From Modestobacter versicolor (GTDB taxonomy: Bacteria > Actinomycetota > Actinomycetes > Mycobacteriales > Geodermatophilaceae), in contig NZ_JACIBU010000001.1 of the NCBI RefSeq assembly GCF_014195485.1, positions 1,984,001 to 2,048,000 on the forward strand: DNA of 64,000 nt. Reading direction: 5' to 3'. The notes below the pieces were generated by a model, which was not told where the DNA came from, ran no database searches, and saw nothing but the letters and a program-made list of their open reading frames with translations. Within the stretch, counting starts at the first letter, position 1; every line of letters starts with the position of its first letter. Shown piece after piece: positions 15,682-23,878 of the stretch. The translations under genes and the position numbers were made by a program.

Positions 15682-17340
15682 TCAGCCGGTGAGCGAGATG
15701 AGCAGCCAGGCAGCTCCGCCGACCGCTGCGATCGCCACGGCCAGGGCGTACGCGACCACCCACTGGAAGCCGCGCACGCGCCTGCCATCGGCCGGCACCA
15801 GCTCGCGCAGCTCCAGCACCGGCGCCGGGCTGCGCCGGTACCAGCCGCGGACGACGACGTCCGCGTCCACCAGGTCGGGGACCCGGAGCAGGCCGAACAG
15901 GCTGCGGGCGAAGGGCCACGGCTGCTGGTAGAGCACCGGCACGAAGCCGGACTCGTCCTGCACGACCAGGTCGGGGCTCAGCACGTAGCCGGGGGTGCCG
16001 CGACCGACCACCCGCCCGCGGAGCTCCACCGGCAGCCCGGTGACGGGGCTGGCATCGAGCCGGGTCAGCAGCTCGGTGACCCGGGACGTGGGCCGGCTGG
16101 AGCCGAGCGGACGGCCGAAGGCGGTGCGCACGAGCAGTGCCACGCCGCCGACGGTGCCGGCCTGCGCGAGCAGCAGCCAGTCGTCCGACCCCCACGCGAC
16201 CGCGCCGACCAGGAGCGCGATCAGCGGCAGGTACCGCACCGGCAGCTCCAGCCAGAAGCGCCGTCGCGCCCTGGCCAGCTCCGGGCCGACGCAGGACCGC
16301 GCCACCTCGTGCGCGCTCCACCGTTGCGGGGCGCCGGGCAGCCCGCTGTCCTCCAGGGCGGCGATGCGCCGCACGATCAGCGGGTGGGTGCTGAACAGCT
16401 GGGTCCAGCGGGCCCACGGGTTGCAGGTGTCCCAGCGGAGCGCGCCGATCACCTCGCGTGGCTCGAGACCGCGTTCCCGGGCGGCCAGGACGGTGGCCCC
16501 CTGTCCCTGGTCGGCGATGCCGAGCAGACCGGCCGCCCGCATGCGCTGGTGCCGCCGGTCCTCCTTCGCCAGCGCCTTCCGCCGCTCCTTCTGCTTGTTC
16601 TGCGCCGCCTCGTGCGCGGCGGCCGCTCGCTCCGCGTCCACCTGGCCCATCCCGTAGCCGATGGTGACCAGCGCGGAGCAGAGCGCGTCACCGTCACCGG
16701 TGACCGAGCAGCTGTAGTGGTCGGCGCCGAGCTCGCGGGCCCGGCTGAGGGCCAGCACGACCAGCTGCGAGAGCAGGTAGCCGATGTAGCTGATCACCGC
16801 CGGGATGGCGGTGTTGGCGTTCCGGTCGTTCCGCAGCGCGAGGAAGACGTAGTAGAGGAGGACGGGCACGGTGCTGGCGATCGCCATGGCGAGGACGTCG
16901 TTGTGCTTGACGTGGCCGACCTCGTGGCTGACGACGGCGTCCAGCTCGCGCTCGTCCAGGCGCTCGAGGAGCCCGCGGGTCACGTAGATGCGGGCGTTGC
17001 CGCGGGTGTGGCCGAACGTGAACGCGTTCGGCGTCCCGTCCTCGACGATGCCGAGGCGCACCGGCCCGACGCCGGCCCCGGCGCAGCGCCGGGCGACGAT
17101 GGCGCCGACCGGGTGACCGGTCTGGTACTCCCCGTCGGCCCAGGGGACCCGGGTGGCCGGGATGAGCCACTGGATCAGGGCGGGCGCGACCGCGTACTGG
17201 ACGGCGACGAGCACCACCGCCAGCACGATCGGCACCCACAGCGGGGCACCGAGGACGACCAGCACCCCACCGCCCGCGGCGAGCAGCGCGGCGAGCAGGG
17301 TCAGGGAGAGCGCGGAGCGGCGGAGCACGTAGCCGGTCAT
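15682..17340 (-). CDS. M48-family membrane metallopeptidase
   Basis: 552 residues from the ATG at 17340. Two N-terminal helices (about residues 8-30 and 34-60) precede a peptidase domain with the zinc motif VVSHEVGHVKHND (HEVGH at 139-143). Further helices around 165-210 interrupt it in HtpX fashion, with RARELGADHYS providing the third zinc ligand region. The C-terminal half adds a basic region, two helices, a small beta-rich segment and a final membrane helix. It is longer than HtpX (about 290 residues), so the extra C-terminal part is a lineage-specific extension. It probably degrades damaged membrane proteins. Confidence 0.85.
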   Translation of the reverse strand: MTGYVLRRSALSLTLLAALLAAGGGVLVVLGAPLWVPIVLAVVLVAVQYAVAPALIQWLIPATRVPWADGEYQTGHPVGAIVARRCAGAGVGPVRLGIVEDGTPNAFTFGHTRGNARIYVTRGLLERLDERELDAVVSHEVGHVKHNDVLAMAIASTVPVLLYYVFLALRNDRNANTAIPAVISYIGYLLSQLVVLALSRARELGADHYSCSVTGDGDALCSALVTIGYGMGQVDAERAAAAHEAAQNKQKERRKALAKEDRRHQRMRAAGLLGIADQGQGATVLAARERGLEPREVIGALRWDTCNPWARWTQLFSTHPLIVRRIAALEDSGLPGAPQRWSAHEVARSCVGPELARARRRFWLELPVRYLPLIALLVGAVAWGSDDWLLLAQAGTVGGVALLVRTAFGRPLGSSRPTSRVTELLTRLDASPVTGLPVELRGRVVGRGTPGYVLSPDLVVQDESGFVPVLYQQPWPFARSLFGLLRVPDLVDADVVVRGWYRRSPAPVLELRELVPADGRRVRGFQWVVAYALAVAIAAVGGAAWLLISLTG

Positions 17341-17476
17341 GGGGGCTTCCCGATCGTCGACGACAGAGTGCGGTGCCGGTCCCCCCACGCCCCGCAGCAA
17401 GATCACGAAGCGCGCCGGACGAGATCGTCCCCATCCACCGCACCGTCCGCAACCCGACGAGGTGCCGGACCGCAGG

Positions 17477-18304
17477 TCAGGCGTCGGTGGAGGCAGCGAC
17501 CTCGCGCTGCGGCAGCACCGCCGCGAGCCGGGCCTCGAGCGTCGCGGTCACCGCGGTCCAGGCGTCGGTGCCGAGCACCAGCCGGAGCGGCGCGGGGTGC
17601 TGGTCGACGCTGGCGATCATGGCCGCGGCCATCCGCGCCGGGTCACCGACGACCCCGGGCGGGCCGCCGTCGCGAAAGGCCCGCACGGCCGCGGCAGGCG
17701 AGCCGTCGTAGGCGGCGAGCGGGTCGGCGAAGCGGAGCCCGCCGTGCCCGAAGTCGGTGCGGGCGCCGCCCGGTTCGACGATCGTCACGCCCACGCCGAA
17801 CGGCGCGACCTCGGCGGCGACGGCCTCGCAGAAGCCCTCGATGCCCCACTTCGCCGCGTTGTAGAGCGAGGAGCCCGGCCAGGCGACCTGCCCGGCCGAG
17901 GAGGACAGCTGCAGAACCCGCCCGCCACCGGCGGCGCGCAGGTGCGGTAACGCGGCCCGGATGAGCTGGATCGAGCCCAGCAGGTTCGTGTCGAGCTGGT
18001 GCCGCACCTGCTCGTCGGTGAGCTCCTCGGCGGCGCCGAACAACCCGTAGCCGGCGTTGCTGACGACGACGTCGAGCCGGCCGGCCCAGGCGTGCGCGGC
18101 ATCGACCACCTCGCGGATGCGGTCGGTGTCGGTGAGGTCGAGGAGGTGGACGGAGAAGGCGTCGCCGTGGGCCTCGACCAGGTCGGCGACGGCCTCGGGG
18201 CGCCGCACGGTGCCGGCGACGCGGTCGCCGCGGGCCAGCAGCTGCTCGGCGAGCTGCCGGCCGAAGCCGCTGCTCACCCCGGTGACGAGCCAGGTTCGTG
18301 TCAT
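17477..18304 (-). CDS. SDR-family oxidoreductase (outer pair 1)
   Basis: 275 residues from the ATG at 18304; the longer open frame runs antisense through the regulator gene and is ignored. Classical SDR features are TGVSSGFGRQLAEQLLARG for the cofactor, NAGYG, LSSSAGQ with the catalytic Ser, and YNAAKWG with Tyr/Lys. It is divergent from an MmyB-like regulator gene across 102 bp, the arrangement known for this regulator family. The regulator probably represses this gene and responds to its substrate or product. The substrate is unknown. Confidence 0.85.
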   Translation of the reverse strand: MTRTWLVTGVSSGFGRQLAEQLLARGDRVAGTVRRPEAVADLVEAHGDAFSVHLLDLTDTDRIREVVDAAHAWAGRLDVVVSNAGYGLFGAAEELTDEQVRHQLDTNLLGSIQLIRAALPHLRAAGGGRVLQLSSSAGQVAWPGSSLYNAAKWGIEGFCEAVAAEVAPFGVGVTIVEPGGARTDFGHGGLRFADPLAAYDGSPAAAVRAFRDGGPPGVVGDPARMAAAMIASVDQHPAPLRLVLGTDAWTAVTATLEARLAAVLPQREVAASTDA

Positions 18305-18394
18305 GCCCCGAGCGTCCGGGGAGCGCCGCGGAGGAGCCAGAGCCCCGCCGAGAGGGGTGCCGGCAGGGCCACCCGGCACCGGCGCCCGCCGTCC

Positions 18395-18400
18395 TATGGT
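18395..18400 (+). promoter_or_regulatory. Candidate leaderless -10 (TATGGT)
   Basis: TATGGT ends 6 nt before the GTG at 18407, with no Shine-Dalgarno, so the regulator mRNA is likely leaderless. The 102-bp divergent region 18305-18406 must hold both promoters and any operator. Confidence 0.55.
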
Positions 18401-18406
18401 CCAGGG

Positions 18407-19252
18407 GTGGCGCAGAACCTGGTCGGTGAGTACCTGCGGGCCCGCCGGGAGCAGGTGCGCCCGGCGGACGTCGGGATCACGGTGACCAGCTCCCGCCGGG
18501 TCGCCGGCCTGCGCCGCGACGAGCTGGCGATGCTCGCCGGCATCAGCACCGAGTACTACACGCGGCTGGAGCAGGGGCGCGACCGGCACCCGTCCGCCCA
18601 GGTCCTCGACGCGGTCGCCCGGGCTCTCGGGCTGGACACCGCATCTGCCGCGCACCTGCACGACCTCGCGGACCCCGCGCCGCGGCGCCGGCGTGCGCCC
18701 CGCCGCAGCGAGCGGGTCCGGCCGAGCGTCGCGCAGCTGCTGGCCGCCTGGGACCGGACGCCCGCCTTCGTGCAGGGGCGCCACCTCGACGTGCTGGCCG
18801 CCAACCCGCTGGCCGTGGCCCTGTCCCCGCTCTTCCGCCCGGGCACGAACCTGCTCCGCGCCGTCCTGCTCGACCCCAGCGCCTCCGGCCTCGAGCACGA
18901 CCGGGAGGCGACCGCCGCCGAGCTGGTCGCCGTCCTGCGCCGCGCCGCGGGTCCGGACGTCGACGACCCGCGGCTGGCCGAGCTGGTCGGCGAGCTGTCG
19001 GTGCGCAGCGACCTGTTCCGGCGGCTGTGGGCGCGGCACGACGTGCGCCGGCACCCCGGCGGGGGCGTCTACCGGGTGCAGCACCCGCAGGTCGGTGACC
19101 TGGAGCTGCGCTACGACAAGTTCTCCGTCGCGGACGCCGGGGACCAGGTGCTCGTCGTCTACCAGGCAGAGCCCGGCTCCCGGTCGGCCGAGGCCCTGGC
19201 CCTGCTCTCCTCCCTGTCGGACGCGACCGCGCCGGCGGTCAGGACGGCGTGA
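18407..19252 (+). CDS. MmyB-like transcriptional regulator (HTH + ligand domain), copy 1
   Basis: 281 residues from a GTG. The N-terminal XRE-type helix-turn-helix (about residues 3-75) reads GLRRDELAMLAGISTEYYTRLEQGRDRHPSAQVLDAVARAL in pieces. The C-terminal PAS-like MmyB ligand domain starts at about residue 105 (VAQLLAAWDRTPAFVQGRHLDVLAANPLA). This family is known to sit divergent to short-chain dehydrogenase genes in actinomycetes, as here. Its last 14 nt overlap the 3' end of a second, convergent MmyB-like gene. Confidence 0.88.
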   Translation: MAQNLVGEYLRARREQVRPADVGITVTSSRRVAGLRRDELAMLAGISTEYYTRLEQGRDRHPSAQVLDAVARALGLDTASAAHLHDLADPAPRRRRAPRRSERVRPSVAQLLAAWDRTPAFVQGRHLDVLAANPLAVALSPLFRPGTNLLRAVLLDPSASGLEHDREATAAELVAVLRRAAGPDVDDPRLAELVGELSVRSDLFRRLWARHDVRRHPGGGVYRVQHPQVGDLELRYDKFSVADAGDQVLVVYQAEPGSRSAEALALLSSLSDATAPAVRTA

Positions 19253-20066
19253 CCTCCACCGCCCCGAGGGTGCGGATCAGGTCGAACCGGGACGCGTCCT
19301 CGGTGCCCGGCTCGGCCGTGTAGGCGACGATCCGCAGGTCGGTGCCGATGGCGGTGAGGACGTCGCAGTCCAGCGTCACCTCACCGACGAGCGGGTGCAC
19401 GAAGGTCTTGGACTGGAACCGGTGCTCGACCACGGTGCCCTCGGCCCACAGCTGGGCGAAGCGCGGGTACGCCTGCAGCTCGGCGATCACGGCCCGCACC
19501 GCCGGGTCGTCGGGGTAGCGGATCATCGCCGTCCGCAGGTCAGACACCAGGGCGCGCTCGTGCCGCTCGTGGTCGCCCTCCTCCCACACGACCTCGGGGG
19601 CCCGGCCGGTGAACTGCGCGACGACCAGGTTGAGGCCGGGGCGCATCGGGCCGAGCAGCGCGACCCACGCCGCGTTGGCGGTCAGCAGCGTCCAGTGCGC
19701 CGTCCAGACGCCGACGGCGACGTCCGGCAGGCGGGCGAGCAGCCGCTGCACGCTGGCCGGGATGTGCGTCGGGACGGCGCTCGGCAGCGGCGCGGGCAGG
19801 CCGGCGGCGAGGTGCAGCTGGTCGCGCTCGAGGTCGGACAGCTGCAGGACGCGGGCCAGCGAGGCGACGACCTGGGCCGACGGCCGGTCGGCCCGCCCCT
19901 GCTCGAGCCGGACGAGGTAGTCGACCGAGACGCCGGCCAGCAGGGCGACCTCCTCCCGGCGGAGCCCGCTGGTGCGGCGGTTGCCCGTGGGGAACCCCAC
20001 CGCCGCCGGCTGCAGCCGTTCGCGCCACGCACGCAGCAGCGCCGCGAAGTCCCCTCGGTCAGCCAT
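19239..20066 (-). CDS. MmyB-like transcriptional regulator (HTH + ligand domain), copy 2
   Basis: 275 residues from the ATG at 20066; an in-frame ATG at 20084 is possible. The helix-turn-helix contains GLRREEVALLAGVSVDYLVRLEQGRADRPSAQV in pieces, clearly paralogous to copy 1. The ligand domain follows (SVQRLLARLPDVAVGVWTAHWTLLTANAAW). It is divergent from a second SDR gene across about 100 bp and overlaps copy 1 tail-to-tail by 14 nt. It probably controls that SDR. Confidence 0.88.
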   Translation of the reverse strand: MADRGDFAALLRAWRERLQPAAVGFPTGNRRTSGLRREEVALLAGVSVDYLVRLEQGRADRPSAQVVASLARVLQLSDLERDQLHLAAGLPAPLPSAVPTHIPASVQRLLARLPDVAVGVWTAHWTLLTANAAWVALLGPMRPGLNLVVAQFTGRAPEVVWEEGDHERHERALVSDLRTAMIRYPDDPAVRAVIAELQAYPRFAQLWAEGTVVEHRFQSKTFVHPLVGEVTLDCDVLTAIGTDLRIVAYTAEPGTEDASRFDLIRTLGAVEVTPS

Positions 20067-20167
20067 GCGCCCATCGTCGTCCATCGGCGGCGGACTGGGT
20101 GGTACTGCCGGTCATACGGTCGAACGGGCCCACCGGCCCGGGCCGGGACGGCCGCACAGTCGGTGCC

Positions 20168-20863
20168 ATGACGACGACAGTGATCACGGGTGGCAACAAG
20201 AGCCTCGGCTACGAGACGGCCCGGCGGCTGAAGGAGCACGGGCACCGGGTGGTCATCGGCGCCCGCGACGCCGAGCGCGGGCGGCAGGCCGCCGAGGAGC
20301 TGGGCGTGGAGTGGGTGCAGATCGACGTGACCTCCGACGAGTCGGTGGCCAAGGCCGCCGCCGACGTGCGGGCGCGGTTCGGCGGGCTGGACGTGCTGGT
20401 CAACAACGCCGGCATCTCCGGGCCGTTCGCCGCGGTCGACGAGTTCGACGGGCCGTCGGTGCTGGCCGTGCTGGACACCAACACCGTGGGCATCGTCCGG
20501 ACGACGCACGCCTTCCTGCCGCTGCTGCGCGAGTCGGCGGCGCCGGTGGTGGTGAACGTGACCAGCGGGCTGGGCTCGTTCACCGTGCGCGGTGACGAGT
20601 CGCGGATCGAGCACTCGCTGCCGACGCTGGGCTACTCGGCCAGCAAGGCGGCGGTCAACATGATCACCTCCGTCTACGCCCAGTTCCTGCCCGAGCTCCG
20701 GGTCAACACGGTCGACCCGGGCTACACGGCGACCGACTTCAACGGCCACTCCGGCCCGCAGACCGTCACCGAGGGCACCGACGCGATCGTCGCGATGGCG
20801 ACCATCGGCGCCGACGGCCCGACCGGCACCTTCACCGACCGGCACGGCGCCGTCGGCTGGTGA
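20168..20863 (+). CDS. SDR-family oxidoreductase (outer pair 2)
   Basis: 231 residues from the ATG at 20168, the first in-frame start that leads straight into the Rossmann strand (TTTVITGGNKSLGYETARRL). The TGGNKSLG loop, NNAGISG, VTSGLGS and YSASKAAVN supply cofactor and Ser-Tyr-Lys catalytic features. It is a compact NAD(P)-dependent SDR, divergent from MmyB-like copy 2. Substrate unknown. This gene and the three genes to its left form a mirror-image four-gene block. Confidence 0.85.
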   Translation: MTTTVITGGNKSLGYETARRLKEHGHRVVIGARDAERGRQAAEELGVEWVQIDVTSDESVAKAAADVRARFGGLDVLVNNAGISGPFAAVDEFDGPSVLAVLDTNTVGIVRTTHAFLPLLRESAAPVVVNVTSGLGSFTVRGDESRIEHSLPTLGYSASKAAVNMITSVYAQFLPELRVNTVDPGYTATDFNGHSGPQTVTEGTDAIVAMATIGADGPTGTFTDRHGAVGW

Positions 20864-20902
20864 GCCCCCGTGGTGCGGCGGCCAGGGCCGCCGCACCACG
20901 AC

Positions 20903-20951
20903 ACTGTGCCACTTGGCTCAGTGTCTGCAACACTGTGCCTCATGGCACAGC
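20903..20951 (+). promoter_or_regulatory. Two tandem dyads, candidate ArsR-family operator
   Basis: Dyad 1 is ACTGTGCC-actt-GGCTCAGT (20903-20922, one mismatch). Dyad 2 is ACTGTGCC-tcat-GGCACAGC (20932-20951). The dyads are 29 bp apart and have the same 8-4-8 layout. Dyad 2 covers the ATG of the ArsR-type gene at 20942, so a bound repressor would block its own expression. Confidence 0.6.
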
Positions 20952-21277
20952 ATGAGGACGAGCTGGACGGGGTCTTCGTCGCGCTCGCCGACCCGACCCG
21001 TCGGCAGGTGGTCCGCCGGCTGGGCCGGGGACCGGCCAGCGTCGGCGAGCTCGCGCGTCCGTTCGCGATGACCCTGCCGTCGTTCATGAAGCACGTGCGC
21101 GCCCTGGAGGCGAGCGGCCTCATCCGGACGGCGAAGTCCGGGCGGGTGCGCACCTGCGTCCTCAACCGCGACCGCCTCGGGCTGCTGGACGACTGGCTGG
21201 CCGAGGAGCGGCGCGGCTGGGAGGCCCGCACCGACCGCCTGGAGCACGTCGTGACCCACCCGGAGGAGACCCCGTGA
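20942..21277 (+). CDS. ArsR-type winged-helix regulator
   Basis: 111 residues from the ATG at 20942. The domain reads VFVALADPTRRQVVRRLGRGPASVGELARPFAMTLPSFMKHVRALEASGLI in pieces, the ArsR pattern. No metal-binding Cys pair is seen. It belongs to the branch usually found next to AHSA1/SRPBCC genes. The following gene starts within its stop (GTGA, 4-nt overlap). It probably autoregulates through the dyads at 20903-20951. Confidence 0.85.
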   Translation: MAQHEDELDGVFVALADPTRRQVVRRLGRGPASVGELARPFAMTLPSFMKHVRALEASGLIRTAKSGRVRTCVLNRDRLGLLDDWLAEERRGWEARTDRLEHVVTHPEETP

Positions 21278-21765
21278 CGACCCCTGCGTTCGACCCCGCG
21301 CACGACCTGGCGCTGCAGCGCGTCATCCGCGCCCCACGCGAGGACGTCTGGCGCGCTTGGACCACCCCGGCGCTCCTGGAGCGCTGGTGGGTGCCCGCGC
21401 CGACGCAGAGCCGGGTCGACGTGCTCGACGTGCGCCCCGGGGGCGGCTTCGTCACCTGCATGAGCGAGGACGGCCGCAGCTTCGTCCCGCACACCGACTC
21501 CGTCTTCCTGCTCGTCGAGGAGGGGCGCCGCCTGGTGTTCACCAACGCGGTCACCAGCGCGTGGCGGCCGGCGTCCCCCGAGCCGGTGGCGATGACCGCC
21601 GAGATCGTGCTCGGCGAGCACCCGGAGGGCACCGACTACCGGGCGGTCGTCCGGCACGGCGACCCCGCCTCCCGCGACCGGCACGAGGAGCTCGGCTTCC
21701 TCGACGGCTGGGGTTCGGTGACCGCGGCGCTGGCCGCCCTCGTCGAGCAGGGCGCGGCGTCGTGA
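21274..21765 (+). CDS. SRPBCC / AHSA1-family protein
   Basis: 163 residues from a GTG overlapping the ArsR-type gene. The helix-grip fold signatures are RVIRAPREDVWRAWTTPALLERWWVP and LVFTNAVTSAW. Proteins of this fold bind hydrophobic ligands, and those next to ArsR genes are often called SRPBCC-domain proteins of unknown role. Translationally coupled on both sides, it belongs to the three-gene operon with the regulator and a RibD_C protein. Confidence 0.82.
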   Translation: MTTPAFDPAHDLALQRVIRAPREDVWRAWTTPALLERWWVPAPTQSRVDVLDVRPGGGFVTCMSEDGRSFVPHTDSVFLLVEEGRRLVFTNAVTSAWRPASPEPVAMTAEIVLGEHPEGTDYRAVVRHGDPASRDRHEELGFLDGWGSVTAALAALVEQGAAS

Positions 21766-22379
21766 AGGTCGCCGTCCTGCAGTTCGTCGCCCTGGACGGC
21801 GTCAACCAGGGGCCCGGCTCCGCGGACGAGGACACCACCGACGGGTTCGACCGCGGCGGGTGGCTCGTGCCCCACCTGGACGACGACTTCGTGCGGCAGA
21901 CCTCGGACTGGCTGGACCTGGCCGACGGGCTGCTGCTCGGGCGGCGCACCTACGAGGCGTTCGCCCGCGACTGGCCGCAGATCGCCGATCCCGACCCGTT
22001 CACCGCCCGGATGAACGCGCTGCCGAAGTACGTCGTCAGCAGCACCCTCACCGCCGGCACCTGGGAACCGACCACGGTGCTGACCGGCGACCCGCTCGCC
22101 GCGGTCCGCGCGCTGAGGGAGCAGCCGGGCCGGGAGCTGCAGGTGCACGGCAGCGCCCGCCTGGCCGCGTCGCTGCTGGCGGCGGGTGTGGTCGACGTCG
22201 TCCGGCTCGCGGTCGCCCCTGCCGTCGTCGGCCGTGGACGGCGGTTGTTCGACGGCCCGGACGTCGGCCTGCGGCTCGTCTCGCACCGGGCGACGCCGAA
22301 CGGCGTCCTGGTGCTCGAGTACGAGCCGACCGGTGCCGCACCCCGCGCCGAGTACGCGGGGGTCTCGGCCTTCGGCTGA
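21762..22379 (+). CDS. Dihydrofolate reductase/RibD_C-family protein
   Basis: 205 residues from a GTG overlapping the previous stop (GTGA). The order is VAVLQFVALDGVNQGPGS, GLLLGRRTYEAFARDW, KYVVSSTL, ELQVHGSARLAASLLAAG, and VAPAVVGRGRRLFDG. This is the RibD C-terminal reductase pattern of stand-alone actinobacterial proteins, an NADPH-binding fold with unknown substrate. Last gene of the ArsR-AHSA1-RibD_C operon. Confidence 0.85.
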   Translation: MKVAVLQFVALDGVNQGPGSADEDTTDGFDRGGWLVPHLDDDFVRQTSDWLDLADGLLLGRRTYEAFARDWPQIADPDPFTARMNALPKYVVSSTLTAGTWEPTTVLTGDPLAAVRALREQPGRELQVHGSARLAASLLAAGVVDVVRLAVAPAVVGRGRRLFDGPDVGLRLVSHRATPNGVLVLEYEPTGAAPRAEYAGVSAFG

Positions 22380-22444
22380 CGGACCGAGCCACCCCGACCC
22401 CCTCGATCCGGTCAGGTCCGTTCCCCTTCACCCGACGGCCGCCC

Positions 22445-22450
22445 TACTGT
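22445..22450 (+). promoter_or_regulatory. Candidate -10 (TACTGT) for the Ltp-family gene
   Basis: TACTGT gives a leader of about 30 nt before the ATG at 22487, which has GGGGAAC just upstream. No convincing -35. Confidence 0.4.
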
Positions 22451-22486
22451 GCAGCGTCCACTGCTGACGCACAGACGGGGAACAGC

Positions 22487-23170
22487 ATGAGCCAGCCGCC
22501 CTTCCAGCAACCGCCGCAGCAGTGGTGGCCGCCCACCGGCCCGCCCACCCCCGGGCCGCCGCCGCGGACCGCACAGCCGGTCCACCGGCGGGCGTGGTTC
22601 CTCGCGCTGGCCGGCGTCGTGGTGCTGCTGGTCGGCATCGGGATCGGCGCGGCGGGCGGCAGCACGCCGACCAGGCCGGTGGCCGACGACACCTCGGTCG
22701 CCGGGCCGGCGCGGGCGACGACGACGGTCACCGCCCCGGCTCCGGCACCCGCGACGGTGACCGTGACGGCGACGCCGCCCGCCGCCGCGACGGCCAAGGC
22801 ACCCCAGCCCGCCCCTGCACCGGCGCCCGCACCCGCGCCCGCCCCGGCTCCAGCCCCGGCACCCGCGCCCGCGCCCGGGCAGACCGCCGGGCAGCGGAAC
22901 GCGCTTGGGTCGGCCAACGACTACCTCGACTACTCGGCGTTCTCCCGGTCGGGGCTCATCGAGCAGCTGGAGTACGAGGGCTACTCGACCGCCGACGCCA
23001 CGTGGGCCGTGGACAACACCGGTGCCGACTGGAACGAGCAGGCGGCCAAGAGCGCCCAGGCCTACCTCGACTTCACGTCGTTCTCCCGGGCCGGGCTGGT
23101 CGAGCAGCTCGAGTACGAGGGCTTCACCCGCGAGCAGGCCGAGTACGGGGTCAGCCAGACCGGCCTCTGA
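22487..23170 (+). CDS. Membrane-anchored Ltp-family protein with two C-terminal repeats
   Basis: 227 residues. A Pro/Gln-rich cytoplasmic start leads to one transmembrane helix (about residues 39-58, WFLALAGVVVLLVGIGIGAA) and a long Ala/Pro linker (about 80-140). Two copies of the roughly 45-residue Ltp module follow (YLDYSAFSRSGLIEQLEYEG, then YLDFTSFSRAGLVEQLEYEG). The family includes host surface lipoproteins such as phage TP-J34 Ltp, which blocks superinfection, but chromosomal copies have no proven role. A degraded relative lies at 29528-29794. Confidence 0.82.
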   Translation: MSQPPFQQPPQQWWPPTGPPTPGPPPRTAQPVHRRAWFLALAGVVVLLVGIGIGAAGGSTPTRPVADDTSVAGPARATTTVTAPAPAPATVTVTATPPAAATAKAPQPAPAPAPAPAPAPAPAPAPAPAPGQTAGQRNALGSANDYLDYSAFSRSGLIEQLEYEGYSTADATWAVDNTGADWNEQAAKSAQAYLDFTSFSRAGLVEQLEYEGFTREQAEYGVSQTGL

Positions 23171-23189
23171 GCCCTCGACGGGACGTCGG

Positions 23190-23219
23190 CTGACGGGCCC
23201 GGACCGGGCCCCCCGTCAG
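23190..23219. terminator. Convergent hairpin terminator
   Basis: CTGACGGGCCCGG pairs with CCGGGCC plus CCGTCAG, with a 2-nt bulge and 1-nt loop. The right arm covers the stop codon of the convergent response-regulator gene. Confidence 0.55.
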
Positions 23220-23878
23220 GGGGCCCGGACCAGGCCCTCCTGGTAGGCGATGACGACGAGCTGGGCGCGATCGCGGGCGCCCAGCTTCGCCATCGCCCGG
23301 TGCACGTGGGTGCGCACCGTCAGCGGGCTCACCACCAGCCGCGCGGCAATCTCCTGGTTGGACAGGCCCAGCGCGGCCAGCCCGGTGATCTCGCGCTCGC
23401 GGTCGGTCAGCGTGGGCAGGAGCCCTCGGGGCAGGTCGCCGACGCCGTCCGGGCTGGCGAGAAACCGGTCGACCAGCACCCGGGTGGCGACCGGTGAGAG
23501 CAGCGCCTCGCCGGCGACGACGGTGCGGATGCCGTCGAGCAGCCCGGCGGTCGAGACGTCCTTGCCGAGGAAACCGCTGGCGCCGGCCTTGAGCGCGGCG
23601 GCCACGTGCTCGTCGGACTCGAAGGTGGTCAGGACCAGCACCCGGGTGCCGGTCAGGTCGGGGTCGGCGCAGATCTGCCGGGTCGCCGCCACGCCGTCGA
23701 GCACCGGCATCCGGATGTCCATCACCACCAGGTCCGGGTGGTGGCGCCGGGTCAGGTCGACCGCCTGCGCGCCGTCTGCGGCCTCGCCGACGACCGTCAG
23801 GTCGTCCTGCGCGTCGATGAGCATGCGGAACGTCGAGCGCAGCAGCGCCTGGTCGTCGGCGAGAAGCACCCGGATCAT
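23216..23878 (-). CDS. NarL/LuxR-type response regulator
   Basis: 220 residues. The receiver domain starts MIRVLLADDQALLRSTFRML with phospho-acceptor Asp54 (VVMDIRMP) and a Lys in GFLGKDV. The LuxR helix-turn-helix (about 150-210) contains LTDREREITGLAALGLSNQEIA and VRTHVHRAMAKLGARDRAQ. Its ATG overlaps the stop of the sensor kinase gene. Together they form a two-component pair co-transcribed with an MMPL transporter gene. Confidence 0.9.
   Translation of the reverse strand: MIRVLLADDQALLRSTFRMLIDAQDDLTVVGEAADGAQAVDLTRRHHPDLVVMDIRMPVLDGVAATRQICADPDLTGTRVLVLTTFESDEHVAAALKAGASGFLGKDVSTAGLLDGIRTVVAGEALLSPVATRVLVDRFLASPDGVGDLPRGLLPTLTDREREITGLAALGLSNQEIAARLVVSPLTVRTHVHRAMAKLGARDRAQLVVIAYQEGLVRAP

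Noticed and set aside
20864-20902. Terminator after SDR copy 2
   Set aside because: GC-rich with some self-complementarity but no stem long enough to call.
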